Assembly: GCF_002102255.1 (NCBI RefSeq)
Contig: NZ_LQPH01000138.1
Coordinates: 1 to 64,000 of the forward strand
DNA length: 64,000 bases
Direction of reading: 5' to 3'
DNA from: Mycobacterium nebraskense
GTDB taxonomy: Bacteria > Actinomycetota > Actinomycetes > Mycobacteriales > Mycobacteriaceae
Shown here: piece by piece, positions 1-9,691 of the stretch
How the letters are laid out: the number at the start of each line of letters is the position of its first letter
Position numbering within the stretch: position 1 is the first letter of the stretch
Notes under the pieces: generated by a model
Told to the model about the DNA's origin: nothing
The model's input: only the letters and a program-made list of their open reading frames with translations
Database searches by the model: none
Position numbers and translations under genes: made by a program

Positions 1-109
1 ATCGGAAATCACACCTGTACGAATCATCTAATCAGCATCAGGCACAACACCACTCACATTAAGCAGACACGCCCTAGTCCGATGGTGGCGGCGCTAGTGT
101 CTGTAGATC

Positions 110-1024
110 GTGGCCGAAATCCCCGAAGACGAACTGCACGGTTTGTCTGAATTCTCGCTGTTGTCCGAGAACGCCGAGCAAGCCGGCGTCACCGGTCCGC
201 TCCCCGATGTGCAGCGCGTCGAGGCGGGTACCGGTGAGGGCAAAATCAGCGCGCTGCGCTGGGGTGGCACTCCCCCGCGGATCGTCTTCCTGCACGGCGG
301 TGGGCAGAACGCGCACACCTGGGACACCGTCGTCGTCGGCCTCGGCGAGCCCGCACTGGCCGTGGACCTTCCCGGGCACGGCCATTCGGCGTGGCGCGAA
401 GACGGCGACTACTCGCCGCAGATCAACGCCGACGCTCTGTTGCCGGCGCTGCGCGAGCACGCGCCCAGCACCGATCTGGTCGTCGGCATGTCGCTGGGCG
501 GGCTGACCGCGATACGGCTGGGGGCCGTGGCGCCCGAACTCGTGAACGAACTCGTCCTGATCGACGTCACCCCGTCCGCGCTGCAACGCCACTCGGAGAT
601 GACCAAGGAGCAGCAGGGCACGGTGGCGTTGATGCACGGGGAACGCGAATTCCCCAGCTTCCAGGCCATGCTGGACCTGACGATCGCCGCCGCGCCGCAC
701 CGCGAGGTGAAGGCGCTGCGCCGCGGCGTGTTTCACAACTCGCGCCGGCTGGACAACGGCAACTGGACATGGCGCTACGACGCCATCCGCAAGTTCCCGG
801 ATTTCGACGTCCTCTGGGACGACGTGGACAGGCTGTCCGCGCCCATCACGCTCATCCGCGGCGGCAAGTCGGGATTTGTCAGCGACGACGACGCGGCCGA
901 ACTGAGCCGTCGCACAAGCCATTTCCGTACCGCGCACATCGTCGAAAATGCGGGGCATTCCGTGCAAAGCGACCAGCCGATGGCTTTGATCGACCTGCTG
1001 CGCGGGGTGCTCGACGCGCGGTGA
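110..1024 (+). CDS. alpha/beta hydrolase (Rv0045c-like esterase)
   Basis: A 304-aa serine hydrolase of the alpha/beta fold, probably a cytoplasmic carboxylesterase acting on short acyl esters. Visible features are the oxyanion motif HGGGQ at residues 62-66, the nucleophile elbow GMSLGG with Ser128, and a C-terminal AGHS motif with His283 as the catalytic histidine. Length and sequence closely resemble M. tuberculosis Rv0045c (298 aa, from memory). The start is GTG at 110. No signal peptide is visible. It lies 15 nt upstream of an F420-type oxidoreductase on the same strand, so the two are likely co-transcribed. The natural substrate is not evident from sequence. Confidence 0.9.
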   Translation: MAEIPEDELHGLSEFSLLSENAEQAGVTGPLPDVQRVEAGTGEGKISALRWGGTPPRIVFLHGGGQNAHTWDTVVVGLGEPALAVDLPGHGHSAWREDGDYSPQINADALLPALREHAPSTDLVVGMSLGGLTAIRLGAVAPELVNELVLIDVTPSALQRHSEMTKEQQGTVALMHGEREFPSFQAMLDLTIAAAPHREVKALRRGVFHNSRRLDNGNWTWRYDAIRKFPDFDVLWDDVDRLSAPITLIRGGKSGFVSDDDAAELSRRTSHFRTAHIVENAGHSVQSDQPMALIDLLRGVLDAR

Positions 1025-1039
1025 GCCTACGGTGGTCTC

Positions 1040-1828
1040 ATGACTCGCGACGATCTCTCCATCCGCATCGGTGTCCAATTGCAGCCGCAGCACGCGCCGG
1101 AGTACGGCCAAATCCGTGACGCCGTGCGCCGCTGCGAGGACATCGGTGTCGACATCGCCTTCAACTGGGACCACTTCTTTCCTCTCTACGGTGATCCCGA
1201 CGGCGCGCATTTCGAATGCTGGACGATGCTCGGGGCCTGGGCCGAGCAGACATCGCGCATCCAGATCGGCGCGCTGGTCACGTGCAACTCCTACCGGAAT
1301 CCGGAGCTGCTGGCCGACATGGCCCGGACGGTCGACCACATCTGTGACGGCCGGCTCGTGCTGGGGATCGGCTCGGGATGGAAGCAGAAGGACTACGACG
1401 AGTACGGCTACGAATTCGGCACTACGGGCAGCCGCCTCGATGACCTCGCGGGCGCGCTGCCGCGGATCAAGGCGCGGCTGGCCAAACTGAATCCGCCGCC
1501 CACCCGCGACATCCCGGTCCTGATCGGCGGAGGCGGTGAACGCAAGACGCTGCGACTGGTCGCGGAATACGCCGACATGTGGCACAGCTTCACCTCCGCC
1601 GACGAATTCCCGGGGAAGTCAGATGTCCTGGCCCGGCACTGCGCCGACGTCGGCCGTGACCCGGCGAGCATCGAACGCTCGGCCGCCGTGCAGGACCGCG
1701 GCAGGCTGGTCGACAATGCCGAAACACTCGTCGGACTGGGTGTCACGCTGCTGACCGTGGCGTGTGACGGTCCGGATTACGACCTGGGCGCCGCGGAAGC
1801 GCTGTGCCGGTGGCGCGATAGTCGTTAA
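1040..1828 (+). CDS. LLM-class F420-dependent oxidoreductase (Rv0044c-like)
   Basis: A 262-aa luciferase-like (LLM) flavin/F420-dependent oxidoreductase. The segments IGVQLQPQHAPEY, TSRIQIGALVTCNSYRNP and LVLGIGSGWKQKDYDEYG are typical of the TIM-barrel family, which in mycobacteria mostly uses coenzyme F420. It is soluble, with an ATG start at 1040. It follows the hydrolase closely, which matches the M. tuberculosis Rv0045c-Rv0044c pair. Family assignment is secure. Choice of cofactor (F420 rather than FMN) and substrate are inferred from the genus only. Confidence 0.88.
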   Translation: MTRDDLSIRIGVQLQPQHAPEYGQIRDAVRRCEDIGVDIAFNWDHFFPLYGDPDGAHFECWTMLGAWAEQTSRIQIGALVTCNSYRNPELLADMARTVDHICDGRLVLGIGSGWKQKDYDEYGYEFGTTGSRLDDLAGALPRIKARLAKLNPPPTRDIPVLIGGGGERKTLRLVAEYADMWHSFTSADEFPGKSDVLARHCADVGRDPASIERSAAVQDRGRLVDNAETLVGLGVTLLTVACDGPDYDLGAAEALCRWRDSR

Positions 1829-1937
1829 GGCCGTCGCCGGCCATTTATCGGTCAAACACCGGAAAGTACGAGCCCACTCGTGAGAAACTTCTCGAGCTAG
1901 ATGGCCGAACGGGTTTGAAAGAGACTCAACGACGAAA

Positions 1938-2678
1938 ATGCCGAAGAAATACGGGGTCAAGGAAAAGGACCTGGTCGTTTCGCACATCCTTCACCTCTTG
2001 CTGACGGGGAAGTTGCGCACCGGCGACCGCGTCGATCGCAATGAGATCGCGCAGGGGCTGGGAGTAAGCCGGGTTCCCATTCAAGAGGCGCTGGTTCAAC
2101 TCGAACACGACGGCATTGTCTCCACCCGCTATCACCGCGGGGCGTTTGTCGAGCGGTTCGACGAAGCCACCGTCCTCGAGCATCATGAGCTCGAAGGCCT
2201 GCTCAACGGCATCGCGTCCGCGCGTGCGGCCACCAGTCCCACCCCGCGGATCTTGGGGCAACTCGACTCCCTCATGCGCTCGCTGCGCACCGCCAAGGAT
2301 TCGCGGGCCTTCTGCGACTTCGCCGCGGAGTACCGGCGCACCATCAACGACGAGTACGCCGGACCGCGGCTGCACGCCACGATCCGCGCCTCGCAAAACC
2401 TGGTCCCCCGGGTGTTTTGGCTGATTTACCAGGGCGGCCGCGAAGAGATGCTGCCGTTCTACGAAGAGGAGACATCCGCGATCAATCGGCGCGATCCCGA
2501 GGCCGCCCGGGCCGCGTGCGCGGGTCGCTCCTATCTGATGGCCCAGACCATGCTGGCCGAACTCTCCAGGCGGAGGGTGTTCATCGCACCCGACGACGTG
2601 CAGCCAGTCGTGTCCGGGCCGCTCGAGGTACTCGCCGACACCGAAGCCGTGGGCGTCGAGCCGTCGCTGGCGCTCTAG
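1938..2678 (+). CDS. GntR-family transcriptional regulator, FadR-like
   Basis: A 246-aa regulator with an N-terminal GntR winged helix-turn-helix (about residues 8-70; the pattern '[19 protein letters not shown]' is diagnostic). An all-helical C-terminal half follows, resembling the FCD/FadR ligand-binding domain. It corresponds to Rv0043c (244 aa). In M. tuberculosis the MarR gene comes next; here a two-gene amino-acid ABC importer lies between them, so this regulator could control that importer. The ligand is unknown. The ATG at 1938 opens directly on the HTH domain. Confidence 0.88.
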   Translation: MPKKYGVKEKDLVVSHILHLLLTGKLRTGDRVDRNEIAQGLGVSRVPIQEALVQLEHDGIVSTRYHRGAFVERFDEATVLEHHELEGLLNGIASARAATSPTPRILGQLDSLMRSLRTAKDSRAFCDFAAEYRRTINDEYAGPRLHATIRASQNLVPRVFWLIYQGGREEMLPFYEEETSAINRRDPEAARAACAGRSYLMAQTMLAELSRRRVFIAPDDVQPVVSGPLEVLADTEAVGVEPSLAL

Positions 2679-2728
2679 CGCGGACACTCACCCGGCGAAG
2701 CCGCTGGCCGGTCGATACGGTGGCAGGG

Positions 2729-4546
2729 ATGAATGCGCGCGTGGGCCGACGCACCCAGCGCCGCGGAAGGCTGTTCGGACTGGCCGCGACCACGGTGTTG
2801 GTGTGCGGCATGGCATTAGGTGGGCTGGCCGCGCCAGCGGCTGCCGACTGGAATCAATGCGCGCCGGCCGGCTTGGAGAGCGCAAGGGCCCTGCCCAAAG
2901 ACCTGACCGAGAGCCAGCCCACGCCCCAGGAAGACCGGGATACGACAAACTCCGTTGAACCCCTCAGCTCGGTGGACGTCGGCGCGCTGGGCCTCGGCAC
3001 GCCGGGCGTGCTGACGGTGGGCACGCTGTCGGACGCCCCGCCCAACATCTGCATCAATCCCACCGGTGAATTCAGCGGGTTCGACAACTTGCTGCTGCGC
3101 GCCATCGCCGACAAGCTCCATCTGCAGCTTCGCTTCGTCAGCACCGACTTCTCCGCGCTGCTTGCCCAAGTGGCGTCCCGGCGCTTCGACGTCGGCTCGG
3201 CGTCGGTGAAGGCGACCGACCAGCGCCGCCGCACCGTCGCGTTCACCAACGGCTACGACTTCGGCTTCTACTCCCTCGTGGTGCCCCCCGGCTCACCGAT
3301 CCGCAAGTTCAGCGACTTGGCCGCCGGCCAGCGCATCGGCGTCGTCCAGGGCACCGTCGAGGAGTCCTACGTCGTCGACACCCTGCATCTGCAACCGGTG
3401 AAGTACCCCGGCTTCGCCACCCTGTACGCCAGCCTCAAGACCCGCCAGATCGATGCGTGGGTGGCGCCGGGAACCCTCGCCTCGACCGTCATTCGGCCAG
3501 GCGACCCGGCGGTGACCGTCGCGAACACCTTCAGCGCAGGCAATTTCGTGGCTTATGCGGTCGCCACCGAGAACAAACCGCTGATCGATGCGCTGAACTC
3601 CGGGCTGGACGCGGTGATCGCCGACGGCACGTGGGCCAAGCTGTACTGCCAATGGGTGCCGCGCCCCCTGCCGCCCGGCTGGAAACCCGGGTCGAAAGCC
3701 GCGCCGGCCCCGAACCTGCCGGATTTCGCCGCGATCGCCGCGAGCCAGCACCGCGCGGCGACCGGTCCCGCGGCGCCCAAATCGACGCTCGCCCAGTTGC
3801 GCGATTCGTTCTTCGACTGGCAGATGTACCGACAAGCCATCCCTGTTCTGATCACGACGGGACTGCCCAACACCTTGATCCTGACCAATAGCGCCATCGT
3901 GATCGGTCTGGCGCTCGGGATGGTGCTCGCCATAGCGGGCATTTCGCAGCGGCGCTGGCTGCGCTGGCCGGCGCGTATATACACCGATATCTTCCGTGGC
4001 CTTCCCGAAGTGGTGATCATCCTGCTCATCGGAATGGGCATCGGGCCGTTGGTCGGCGGGCTGACGAACAAGAATCCCTACCCCTTGGGAATCGCCGCGT
4101 TGGGCTTGATGGCCGCCGCCTACATCGGCGAAATCCTGCGCTCCGGAATACAAAGCGTCGACCCCGGCCAGTTGGAGGCCTCCCGTGCGCTGGGATTCAG
4201 CTATACGACCGCGATGCGGCTGGTCGTGGTGCCGCAGGGAATACGGCGGGTGTTGCCGGCACTGGTCAATCAGTTCATCGGGTTGTTGAAGGCGTCCGCT
4301 TTGGTGTACTTCCTCGGCCTGATCGCCGATCAGCGAGAGCTTTTTCAGGTGGGCCGAGATTTGAATGCGCAGACCGGTAGCCTGTCGCCGTTGGTGGCCG
4401 CCGGCCTCTTCTACCTAATATTGACCATTCCGTTGACGCATTTGGTGAATTACTTCGACGCGCGCCTGCGCCGCGGCCGGAGCGCCGCCGACCCGGACGA
4501 CAATTCCGGCCTGCTCGCGACGACGTTCGGCCAGGAAATCACGTGA
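2729..4546 (+). CDS. fused polar amino-acid ABC transporter: substrate-binding domain plus permease
   Basis: A 605-aa membrane protein. After a short basic N-terminus and a hydrophobic signal/anchor (about residues 11-36), residues about 95-315 form a SBP_bac_3-type amino-acid binding domain (GVLTVGTLSDAPPN..., EFSGFDNLLLRAIADKL, RRFDVGSASVKATDQRR). Residues about 365-590 form a His/Glu/Gln/Arg-type permease with several membrane segments and the EAA loop around EASRALGFSYTTAMRLVVVPQ, which contacts the ATPase. Binding protein and permease in one chain is a known but less common arrangement. The start is ATG at 2729, just before the signal sequence; upstream in-frame sequence has no transporter character. 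The stop overlaps the start of the ATPase gene (GTGA). It is not present at this position in H37Rv as I recall it. Confidence 0.87.
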   Translation: MNARVGRRTQRRGRLFGLAATTVLVCGMALGGLAAPAAADWNQCAPAGLESARALPKDLTESQPTPQEDRDTTNSVEPLSSVDVGALGLGTPGVLTVGTLSDAPPNICINPTGEFSGFDNLLLRAIADKLHLQLRFVSTDFSALLAQVASRRFDVGSASVKATDQRRRTVAFTNGYDFGFYSLVVPPGSPIRKFSDLAAGQRIGVVQGTVEESYVVDTLHLQPVKYPGFATLYASLKTRQIDAWVAPGTLASTVIRPGDPAVTVANTFSAGNFVAYAVATENKPLIDALNSGLDAVIADGTWAKLYCQWVPRPLPPGWKPGSKAAPAPNLPDFAAIAASQHRAATGPAAPKSTLAQLRDSFFDWQMYRQAIPVLITTGLPNTLILTNSAIVIGLALGMVLAIAGISQRRWLRWPARIYTDIFRGLPEVVIILLIGMGIGPLVGGLTNKNPYPLGIAALGLMAAAYIGEILRSGIQSVDPGQLEASRALGFSYTTAMRLVVVPQGIRRVLPALVNQFIGLLKASALVYFLGLIADQRELFQVGRDLNAQTGSLSPLVAAGLFYLILTIPLTHLVNYFDARLRRGRSAADPDDNSGLLATTFGQEIT

Positions 4547-5292
4547 GCGCTGCCGTCCCGGGGCGTCCGTCAGTCTCGCTGGCCGCCAAGGACATTCACA
4601 AAATCCTGGGCGGCAACAAGGTACTGCGCGGTGTCGACTTCGAGGCCCCCGCGGGCACCACTGTCGCAATTATCGGGCCGTCCGGTTCGGGCAAATCGAC
4701 GCTGCTGCGCACCTTGAACCGGTTGCACGAACCCGATAGCGGCGACATCCTGCTGGACGGCCGATCGGTGTTACGCGACGATCCCAACGAGCTGCGGCAG
4801 CGCATCGGCATGGTGTTCCAGCATTTCAACCTTTTCCCGCATCTGAGCGTGCTGAAAAACGTTGCGATGGCACCGTGCAAGTTGCGGCGCCTGTCCGCCG
4901 ATGAGGCCCGCGACCTGGCGCTGGCCCAATTGGACCGAGTTGGCCTGAAGCATAAGGCCGATGCCCGGCCCGGCATGCTGTCTGGCGGCCAGCAACAGCG
5001 GGTCGCTATCGCCCGCGCGCTGGCCATGGCCCCGCAAGTGATGTTCTTCGACGAGGCGACCTCGGCGCTGGATCCCGAAATGGTCAAAGGGATTCTGCAA
5101 CTCATCGCCGATCTCGGCGCCGACGGCATGACGATGATCGTGGTCACCCACGAAATGGGCTTTGCCCGCTCGGCATCCGACACCGTTGTCTTCATGGATC
5201 GCGGCAAGGTCGTGGAATCCGGGCCCCCGGAGCAGATTTTCGAGGCCGCGCAGACGGAACGTCTACAGCGTTTCTTGTCCCAAGTACTTTAA
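4543..5292 (+). CDS. polar amino-acid ABC transporter ATP-binding protein (GlnQ-like)
   Basis: A 249-aa ABC ATPase energising the upstream fused importer. The Walker A motif GPSGSGKST is at residues 45-53. The Q-loop region VFQHFNLFPH is characteristic of amino-acid importers (GlnQ/HisP). The signature LSGGQQQRVAIARAL and Walker B VMFFDEATSALDPE follow, then the switch histidine in VVTHEM. The start is GTG at 4543, overlapping the permease stop by 4 nt, so translation is coupled. Specificity (Glu, Gln or another polar amino acid) cannot be read from the ATPase. Confidence 0.93.
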   Translation: MSAAVPGRPSVSLAAKDIHKILGGNKVLRGVDFEAPAGTTVAIIGPSGSGKSTLLRTLNRLHEPDSGDILLDGRSVLRDDPNELRQRIGMVFQHFNLFPHLSVLKNVAMAPCKLRRLSADEARDLALAQLDRVGLKHKADARPGMLSGGQQQRVAIARALAMAPQVMFFDEATSALDPEMVKGILQLIADLGADGMTMIVVTHEMGFARSASDTVVFMDRGKVVESGPPEQIFEAAQTERLQRFLSQVL

Positions 5293-5364
5293 CGGCACCT
5301 TTGCTGATAATTAGTAGGCATAGCTACCTTGTACGCGCCTGATATAGCGTTAGACTCCCCGTTT

Positions 5365-5868
5365 ATGGCGGATAGCGAATCCACCGCGGCCGACGTGACC
5401 GAGCTTGCGGAAGGTTTGCACCGTGCGCTGTCCAAATTGTTTTCGATTCTGCGTCGCGGCGACCCGAGCGGCGTGGCCGCGGGCGAACTGACGTTGGCGC
5501 AGCTGTCGATCCTCGTCACCTTGCTGGATCAGGGGCCGATTCGCATGACCGACCTGGCGGCCCACGAACGGGTGCGAACTCCCACCACCACCGTGGCGAT
5601 CCGCCGGCTGGAGAAGCTGGGGCTGGTGAAACGGTCGCGCGACCCATCCGACCTGCGGGCGGTGCTGGTCGACATCACCCCACGTGGGCGTGCCGTTCAC
5701 GGCGAGTCCCTGGCCAACCGGCGCGCCTCCCTGGCTGCGATGCTCAGTCAGCTCCCCGCGTCCGACCTCGGCACCCTGATGCAAGCGCTGGCGCCGCTGG
5801 AGCGGCTCGCCTGCGGGGAACCGGCATCCGGCCCAGCGGGTGAGCCACCGGCGCGTAAAGAAGCGTGA
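5365..5868 (+). CDS. MarR-family transcriptional regulator (Rv0042c-like)
   Basis: A 167-aa winged-helix regulator. The MarR core is visible from about residue 45 (LTLAQLSILVTLLDQGPIRMTDLAAHERV) through the recognition helix TPTTTVAIRRLEKLGLV and the wing RSRDPSDLRAVLVDITPRG. I chose ATG at 5365; a TTG at 5329 would add 12 residues. No strong ribosome binding site precedes either. The upstream stretch 5293-5364 is unusually AT-rich for this window and probably holds the promoter and an operator. The regulated genes are unknown. The same-strand SDR gene 48 nt downstream is a candidate. Confidence 0.87.
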   Translation: MADSESTAADVTELAEGLHRALSKLFSILRRGDPSGVAAGELTLAQLSILVTLLDQGPIRMTDLAAHERVRTPTTTVAIRRLEKLGLVKRSRDPSDLRAVLVDITPRGRAVHGESLANRRASLAAMLSQLPASDLGTLMQALAPLERLACGEPASGPAGEPPARKEA

Positions 5869-5916
5869 AAATACCTGCCATTAAACGACTTTGGCAGCAT
5901 CCGTAGACTCCAGTAC

Positions 5917-6588
5917 ATGCCCACTGCACTCATCACCGGCGCCGGTGGCGGTATCGGTTCCGCGATCGCCACGGCGCTGTCCCCCACCCACACGCTGCTG
6001 CTGGCCGGTCGGCCCTCTGACCGGCTCGACGCCGTCGCGGAGCGGCTCGGTTCGACAACGTTTCCGCTGGACCTGACCGATTCCGGTGACATCGAGGCCG
6101 CCTGCGAGATCGTGGACGAGCTCGATGTGCTGGTGCACAACGCCGGGGTGTCCATCCCCGGTCATGTCGCGGAGTCCGACCTCGACGAGTGGCGCGCCAC
6201 CTTCGCCGTCAATGTACTTGGGCCGGTGGAACTTACGCTGGCGCTGCTACCGGCGCTGCGGCGCGCCCGTGGCCTGGTGGTCTTCATCAATTCCGGCGCG
6301 GGGCGCAACGTCTCGCCCGGCATGGCCTCCTACTCGGCGAGCAAGTTCGCGTTGCGCGCCTTCGCCGACTCGCTGCGCGCCGACGAACCGGAGCTGCGGG
6401 TGACGACGATCTACCCGGGCCGCACCGACAGCGAGATGCAGCGTGAGCTTGTCGCGTTCGAGGGCGGCACGTACGACCCCGCCAAGTTTCTCAAGCCCGA
6501 GACCGTCGCGGCCACGGTCGCCAACGTGGTGGCGACGCCGCCAGACGGTCACATCCACGAGGTGGTGCTGCGGCCCACGGGCCGGTGA
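5917..6588 (+). CDS. short-chain dehydrogenase/reductase
   Basis: A 223-aa classical-type SDR, probably NADP(H)-dependent. Visible are the Rossmann glycine motif TGAGGGIG at residues 5-12, the NAG motif (VLVHNAGVS), and the catalytic Ser with Tyr-x3-Lys (INSGAG...YSASK). The arginine in LAGRPSDR after the second strand favours NADP. Its small size for an SDR reflects short C-terminal loops. It is convergent with leuS; only 11 nt separate the two stop codons. The substrate is unknown. Confidence 0.88.
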   Translation: MPTALITGAGGGIGSAIATALSPTHTLLLAGRPSDRLDAVAERLGSTTFPLDLTDSGDIEAACEIVDELDVLVHNAGVSIPGHVAESDLDEWRATFAVNVLGPVELTLALLPALRRARGLVVFINSGAGRNVSPGMASYSASKFALRAFADSLRADEPELRVTTIYPGRTDSEMQRELVAFEGGTYDPAKFLKPETVAATVANVVATPPDGHIHEVVLRPTGR

Positions 6589-6599
6589 CTCGGCGACTG

Positions 6600-9512
6600 C
6601 TACACGACCAGGTTGACCAGCCGGCCGGGAACCACGATCACCTTGCGCGGGTTGGCACCCGCCAAGAACGCCTGGACCTTTTCGTCCGACAATGCGGCGG
6701 CCTTCAGGGTGTCCTGGTCGGCGTCGGCGGCGACCACCACCCGCCCGCGCACCTTGCCGTTAACCTGTACCGGGTATTCGACGCTGTCGTCGACCAGGTA
6801 GGCCGGATCGGCCTGCGGGAACGGACCATGCGCCAGCGAAGTGGTGTGGCCCAGCCGCAGCCATAGCTCCTCGGCCATATGCGGGGCCAGCGGCGCCAAC
6901 ATCAGCACCAGCGGCTCGACCGCCGCCCGGGGCACCGCGTCGCGGTGCTCTTTGGTGAGGTGGTTGGTGTACTCGATCAGCTTGGCCGCCGCGGTGTTAT
7001 TGCGCAGTGCGGCATAGTCTTCCGCGACTCCCGCGATGGTGCGGTGCAGCGCGCGCAGGGTGTCGGTGTCGAGCTCTTGTTGTCCGGCCACGTCGAGCAC
7101 CCGTGTCTGGCCGGTCTGCTCGTCGATCACCAGCCGCCACACCCGTTGCAGAAAGCGGTGCGCCCCGACGACGTCCTTGGTGGCCCACGGGCGCGAGGCC
7201 TCCAGCGGACCCATCGACATCTCGTACACCCGCAGCGTGTCGGCGCCGTATTCGTCGCAGATCTCGTCGGGTGATATCGAATTCTTCAGGCTCTTACCGA
7301 TTTTGCCGAATTCCTGGAAGACCTCGATCTCGCCGCCGGGGCCGGCGTAGAAGAAGCGGCCGCCGCGCTCGACCACCTCGTCGGCCGGGACATAAGAGCC
7401 GCGCGAGTCGGTATAGGCGAAGGCCTGGATGTAGCCCTGGTTGACCAGGCGGCGGTAAGGCTCCCGGGAGCTGACGTGGCCGAGGTCGTATAAGACCTTG
7501 TGCCAGAACCGCGCATACAGCAGGTGGAGCACCGCATGTTCGGCGCCTCCCACATACAAGTCGACGCCGCCGGGATCCTGGGGGCCGTGCTCGGCGGGCC
7601 GCGGCCCCATCCAATAAGCCTCATTCTCCTTGGCGCACAACCTTTCCGCGTTATGCGGATCGGTGTAGCGCAGTTCATACCAGGAGCTGCCGGCCCACTG
7701 CGGCATCACGTTGGTGTCGCGGGTGTAGGGCTGCAGGCCGTCGCCGAGATCGAGGTCGACGTGCACCCACTCGGTCGCCTTGGCCAGTGGTGGCGACGGC
7801 TCGCTGTCGGCATCGTCGGGATCGAACAACACCGGCGAATAGTCGGGCACATCGGGTAGCTCGACCGGCAGCGCGGCCTCGTCGAGCGCGTGTGCGCGTC
7901 CGTCGCTGTCGTAGACGATCGGAAAGGGCTCACCCCAGTAGCGCTGCCGGGCGAAAAGCCAGTCCCGCAGCTTGAATTCGATCCGCGCCCAGCCGCGGCC
8001 GTCCGCCTCCAGGCGGGCGGTGATCGCTTCCTTCGCCGCCGGCACGTCCATTCCGTCTAGGTAGCCGGAGTTGACCAGCACACCGTCGCCCGGGTATGCG
8101 GACTCCGAGATGTCGCCCCCGGCAATGACTTCCACGATCGGCAGGCCGAGCTCATGGGCGAAATCCCAGTCGCGCTGGTCGTGGCCCGGAACCGCCATGA
8201 TCGCGCCGGTGCCGTACCCGGCCAACACGTAGTCGGCGATGAAGATCGGCACCGGCTTACCGTCGGCGGGGTTGGTCGCGTAGCTGCCCAGGAAGACGCC
8301 GGTCTTCTCCCTGCTCTCCTGACGCTCGAGGTCCGACTTCGCCGCGATCGCCTGCCGGTAGGCGGCAACGGCTTCCCCCGGCGTCGCGGCGCCGTACGTC
8401 CACCGCGCGTCGGTCCCGTCCGGCCAGCTGGCGGCGACCAGCCCGTCGACCAGGTCGTGCTCGGGGGCCAGCACCAGGTAGGTGGCGCCGAACATGGTGT
8501 CCGGCCTGGTGGTGAACACCTCGATGTCGACCGTCTCGCCACCGGTGCTGCTCGCCGCGAACAGCGCCCGGGTGCCGGTGGAGCGGCCGATCCAGTTGCG
8601 CTGCATGGTCTTGACCGGTTCCGGCCAGTCCAGCACCTCCAGGTCGTCGAGAAGCCGGTCGGCGTAGGCGGTGATCCGCATCATCCACTGCCGCAACCGT
8701 TTCCGGAACACTGGGAAGTTGCCGCGGTCGCTGCGGCCGTCGGCGGTGACCTCTTCGTTGGCCAGCACGGTGCCCAGCCCCGGACACCAATTCACCATCG
8801 AGTCCGCGCGGTAGACCAGTCGATGACTGTCGATCACGTCGGCCCGCTCCCCCACCGACAGCGCGGCCCAGTCCCGTCCGTCGTCGAGGCGCCGTGCGCC
8901 GGAGTCGAACTCCGCGATCAGCTCGGCTATTGGGCGGGCCTTGCGGGCCGCGGTGTCGAACCAGGCGTTGTAGATCTGCAGGAAGATCCACTGCGTCCAC
9001 TTGTAGAACTCGACGTCGGTCGTCGAGAAGCTGCGCCTGCTGTCGTGGCCGAGGCCCAGCCGGCCCAGCTGACGCCGGAAGTTGACGACGTTGGCCTCGG
9101 TGCGGGTGCGTGGATGGGTGCCGGTTTGCACGGCGTATTGCTCGGCGGGCAGCCCGAAGGAGTCGAAACCCAACGCGTGCAGCACGTTATGTCCGGTCAT
9201 CCGGAAGTAGCGGGCGTACACGTCGGTGGCGATGTAGCCCAGCGGGTGGCCGACATGCAGTCCCTCACCCGAGGGGTAGGGAAACATGTCCTGCACGAAC
9301 AACTTGTCAGCGGGGACCGGGGTGCCGTCCGTCGGGGCCAACGAACCCACCGGGTTCGGCACGTTGAACGTGCCGAGCTTCGCCCAGTTTTCCTGCCAGG
9401 TGCTTTCGATCCGGCCCGCCAGCGCCGCGGTGTAGCGATACGTCGGCGCGTCGGACTCCGTCTGAACGGCACCGGAGTTGCTCTCGGCGGCGGTGGTCGG
9501 GGATTCGGTCAC
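6600..9512 (-). CDS. leuS: leucyl-tRNA synthetase
   Basis: A 970-aa class I aminoacyl-tRNA synthetase charging tRNA-Leu, close in length to M. tuberculosis LeuS (969 aa). The HIGH signature appears as HVGH within [16 protein letters not shown]. The KMSKS motif appears as GKSLKN near the end of the catalytic domain. The CP1 editing domain with its threonine-rich loop (FTTRPDT) and [15 protein letters not shown] is intact, so post-transfer editing should work. The start is GTG at 9512 (VTESP...), matching the M. tuberculosis start; the frame stays open further upstream but without conserved sequence. It is divergent from mtc28 with a 179-nt shared intergenic region. Confidence 0.98.
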   Translation of the reverse strand: MTESPTTAAESNSGAVQTESDAPTYRYTAALAGRIESTWQENWAKLGTFNVPNPVGSLAPTDGTPVPADKLFVQDMFPYPSGEGLHVGHPLGYIATDVYARYFRMTGHNVLHALGFDSFGLPAEQYAVQTGTHPRTRTEANVVNFRRQLGRLGLGHDSRRSFSTTDVEFYKWTQWIFLQIYNAWFDTAARKARPIAELIAEFDSGARRLDDGRDWAALSVGERADVIDSHRLVYRADSMVNWCPGLGTVLANEEVTADGRSDRGNFPVFRKRLRQWMMRITAYADRLLDDLEVLDWPEPVKTMQRNWIGRSTGTRALFAASSTGGETVDIEVFTTRPDTMFGATYLVLAPEHDLVDGLVAASWPDGTDARWTYGAATPGEAVAAYRQAIAAKSDLERQESREKTGVFLGSYATNPADGKPVPIFIADYVLAGYGTGAIMAVPGHDQRDWDFAHELGLPIVEVIAGGDISESAYPGDGVLVNSGYLDGMDVPAAKEAITARLEADGRGWARIEFKLRDWLFARQRYWGEPFPIVYDSDGRAHALDEAALPVELPDVPDYSPVLFDPDDADSEPSPPLAKATEWVHVDLDLGDGLQPYTRDTNVMPQWAGSSWYELRYTDPHNAERLCAKENEAYWMGPRPAEHGPQDPGGVDLYVGGAEHAVLHLLYARFWHKVLYDLGHVSSREPYRRLVNQGYIQAFAYTDSRGSYVPADEVVERGGRFFYAGPGGEIEVFQEFGKIGKSLKNSISPDEICDEYGADTLRVYEMSMGPLEASRPWATKDVVGAHRFLQRVWRLVIDEQTGQTRVLDVAGQQELDTDTLRALHRTIAGVAEDYAALRNNTAAAKLIEYTNHLTKEHRDAVPRAAVEPLVLMLAPLAPHMAEELWLRLGHTTSLAHGPFPQADPAYLVDDSVEYPVQVNGKVRGRVVVAADADQDTLKAAALSDEKVQAFLAGANPRKVIVVPGRLVNLVV

Positions 9513-9691
9513 CTGAACAGGGTATAAGGGACGCCTCGGCCCGACCGCCGGCCACAGGATGATCTCGGTTCCGTTGCGCACCGATCAGGGGTTCATTCCA
9601 GCTCTATTTCAAGCCTGTTCAGGGCCTTTGACCTGTAGTTACAGTCGGCCTCTAACTACCTGGCAGTGCGCCATTGGAAGGACCGACGCAG

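Noticed and set aside
74..1585. 503-codon minus-strand frame
   Set aside because: It is antisense to the hydrolase and F420-type oxidoreductase, both of which have clear family motifs.
8154..9527. 457-codon plus-strand frame
   Set aside because: It is antisense to leuS with composition expected of the shadow of a high-GC gene.
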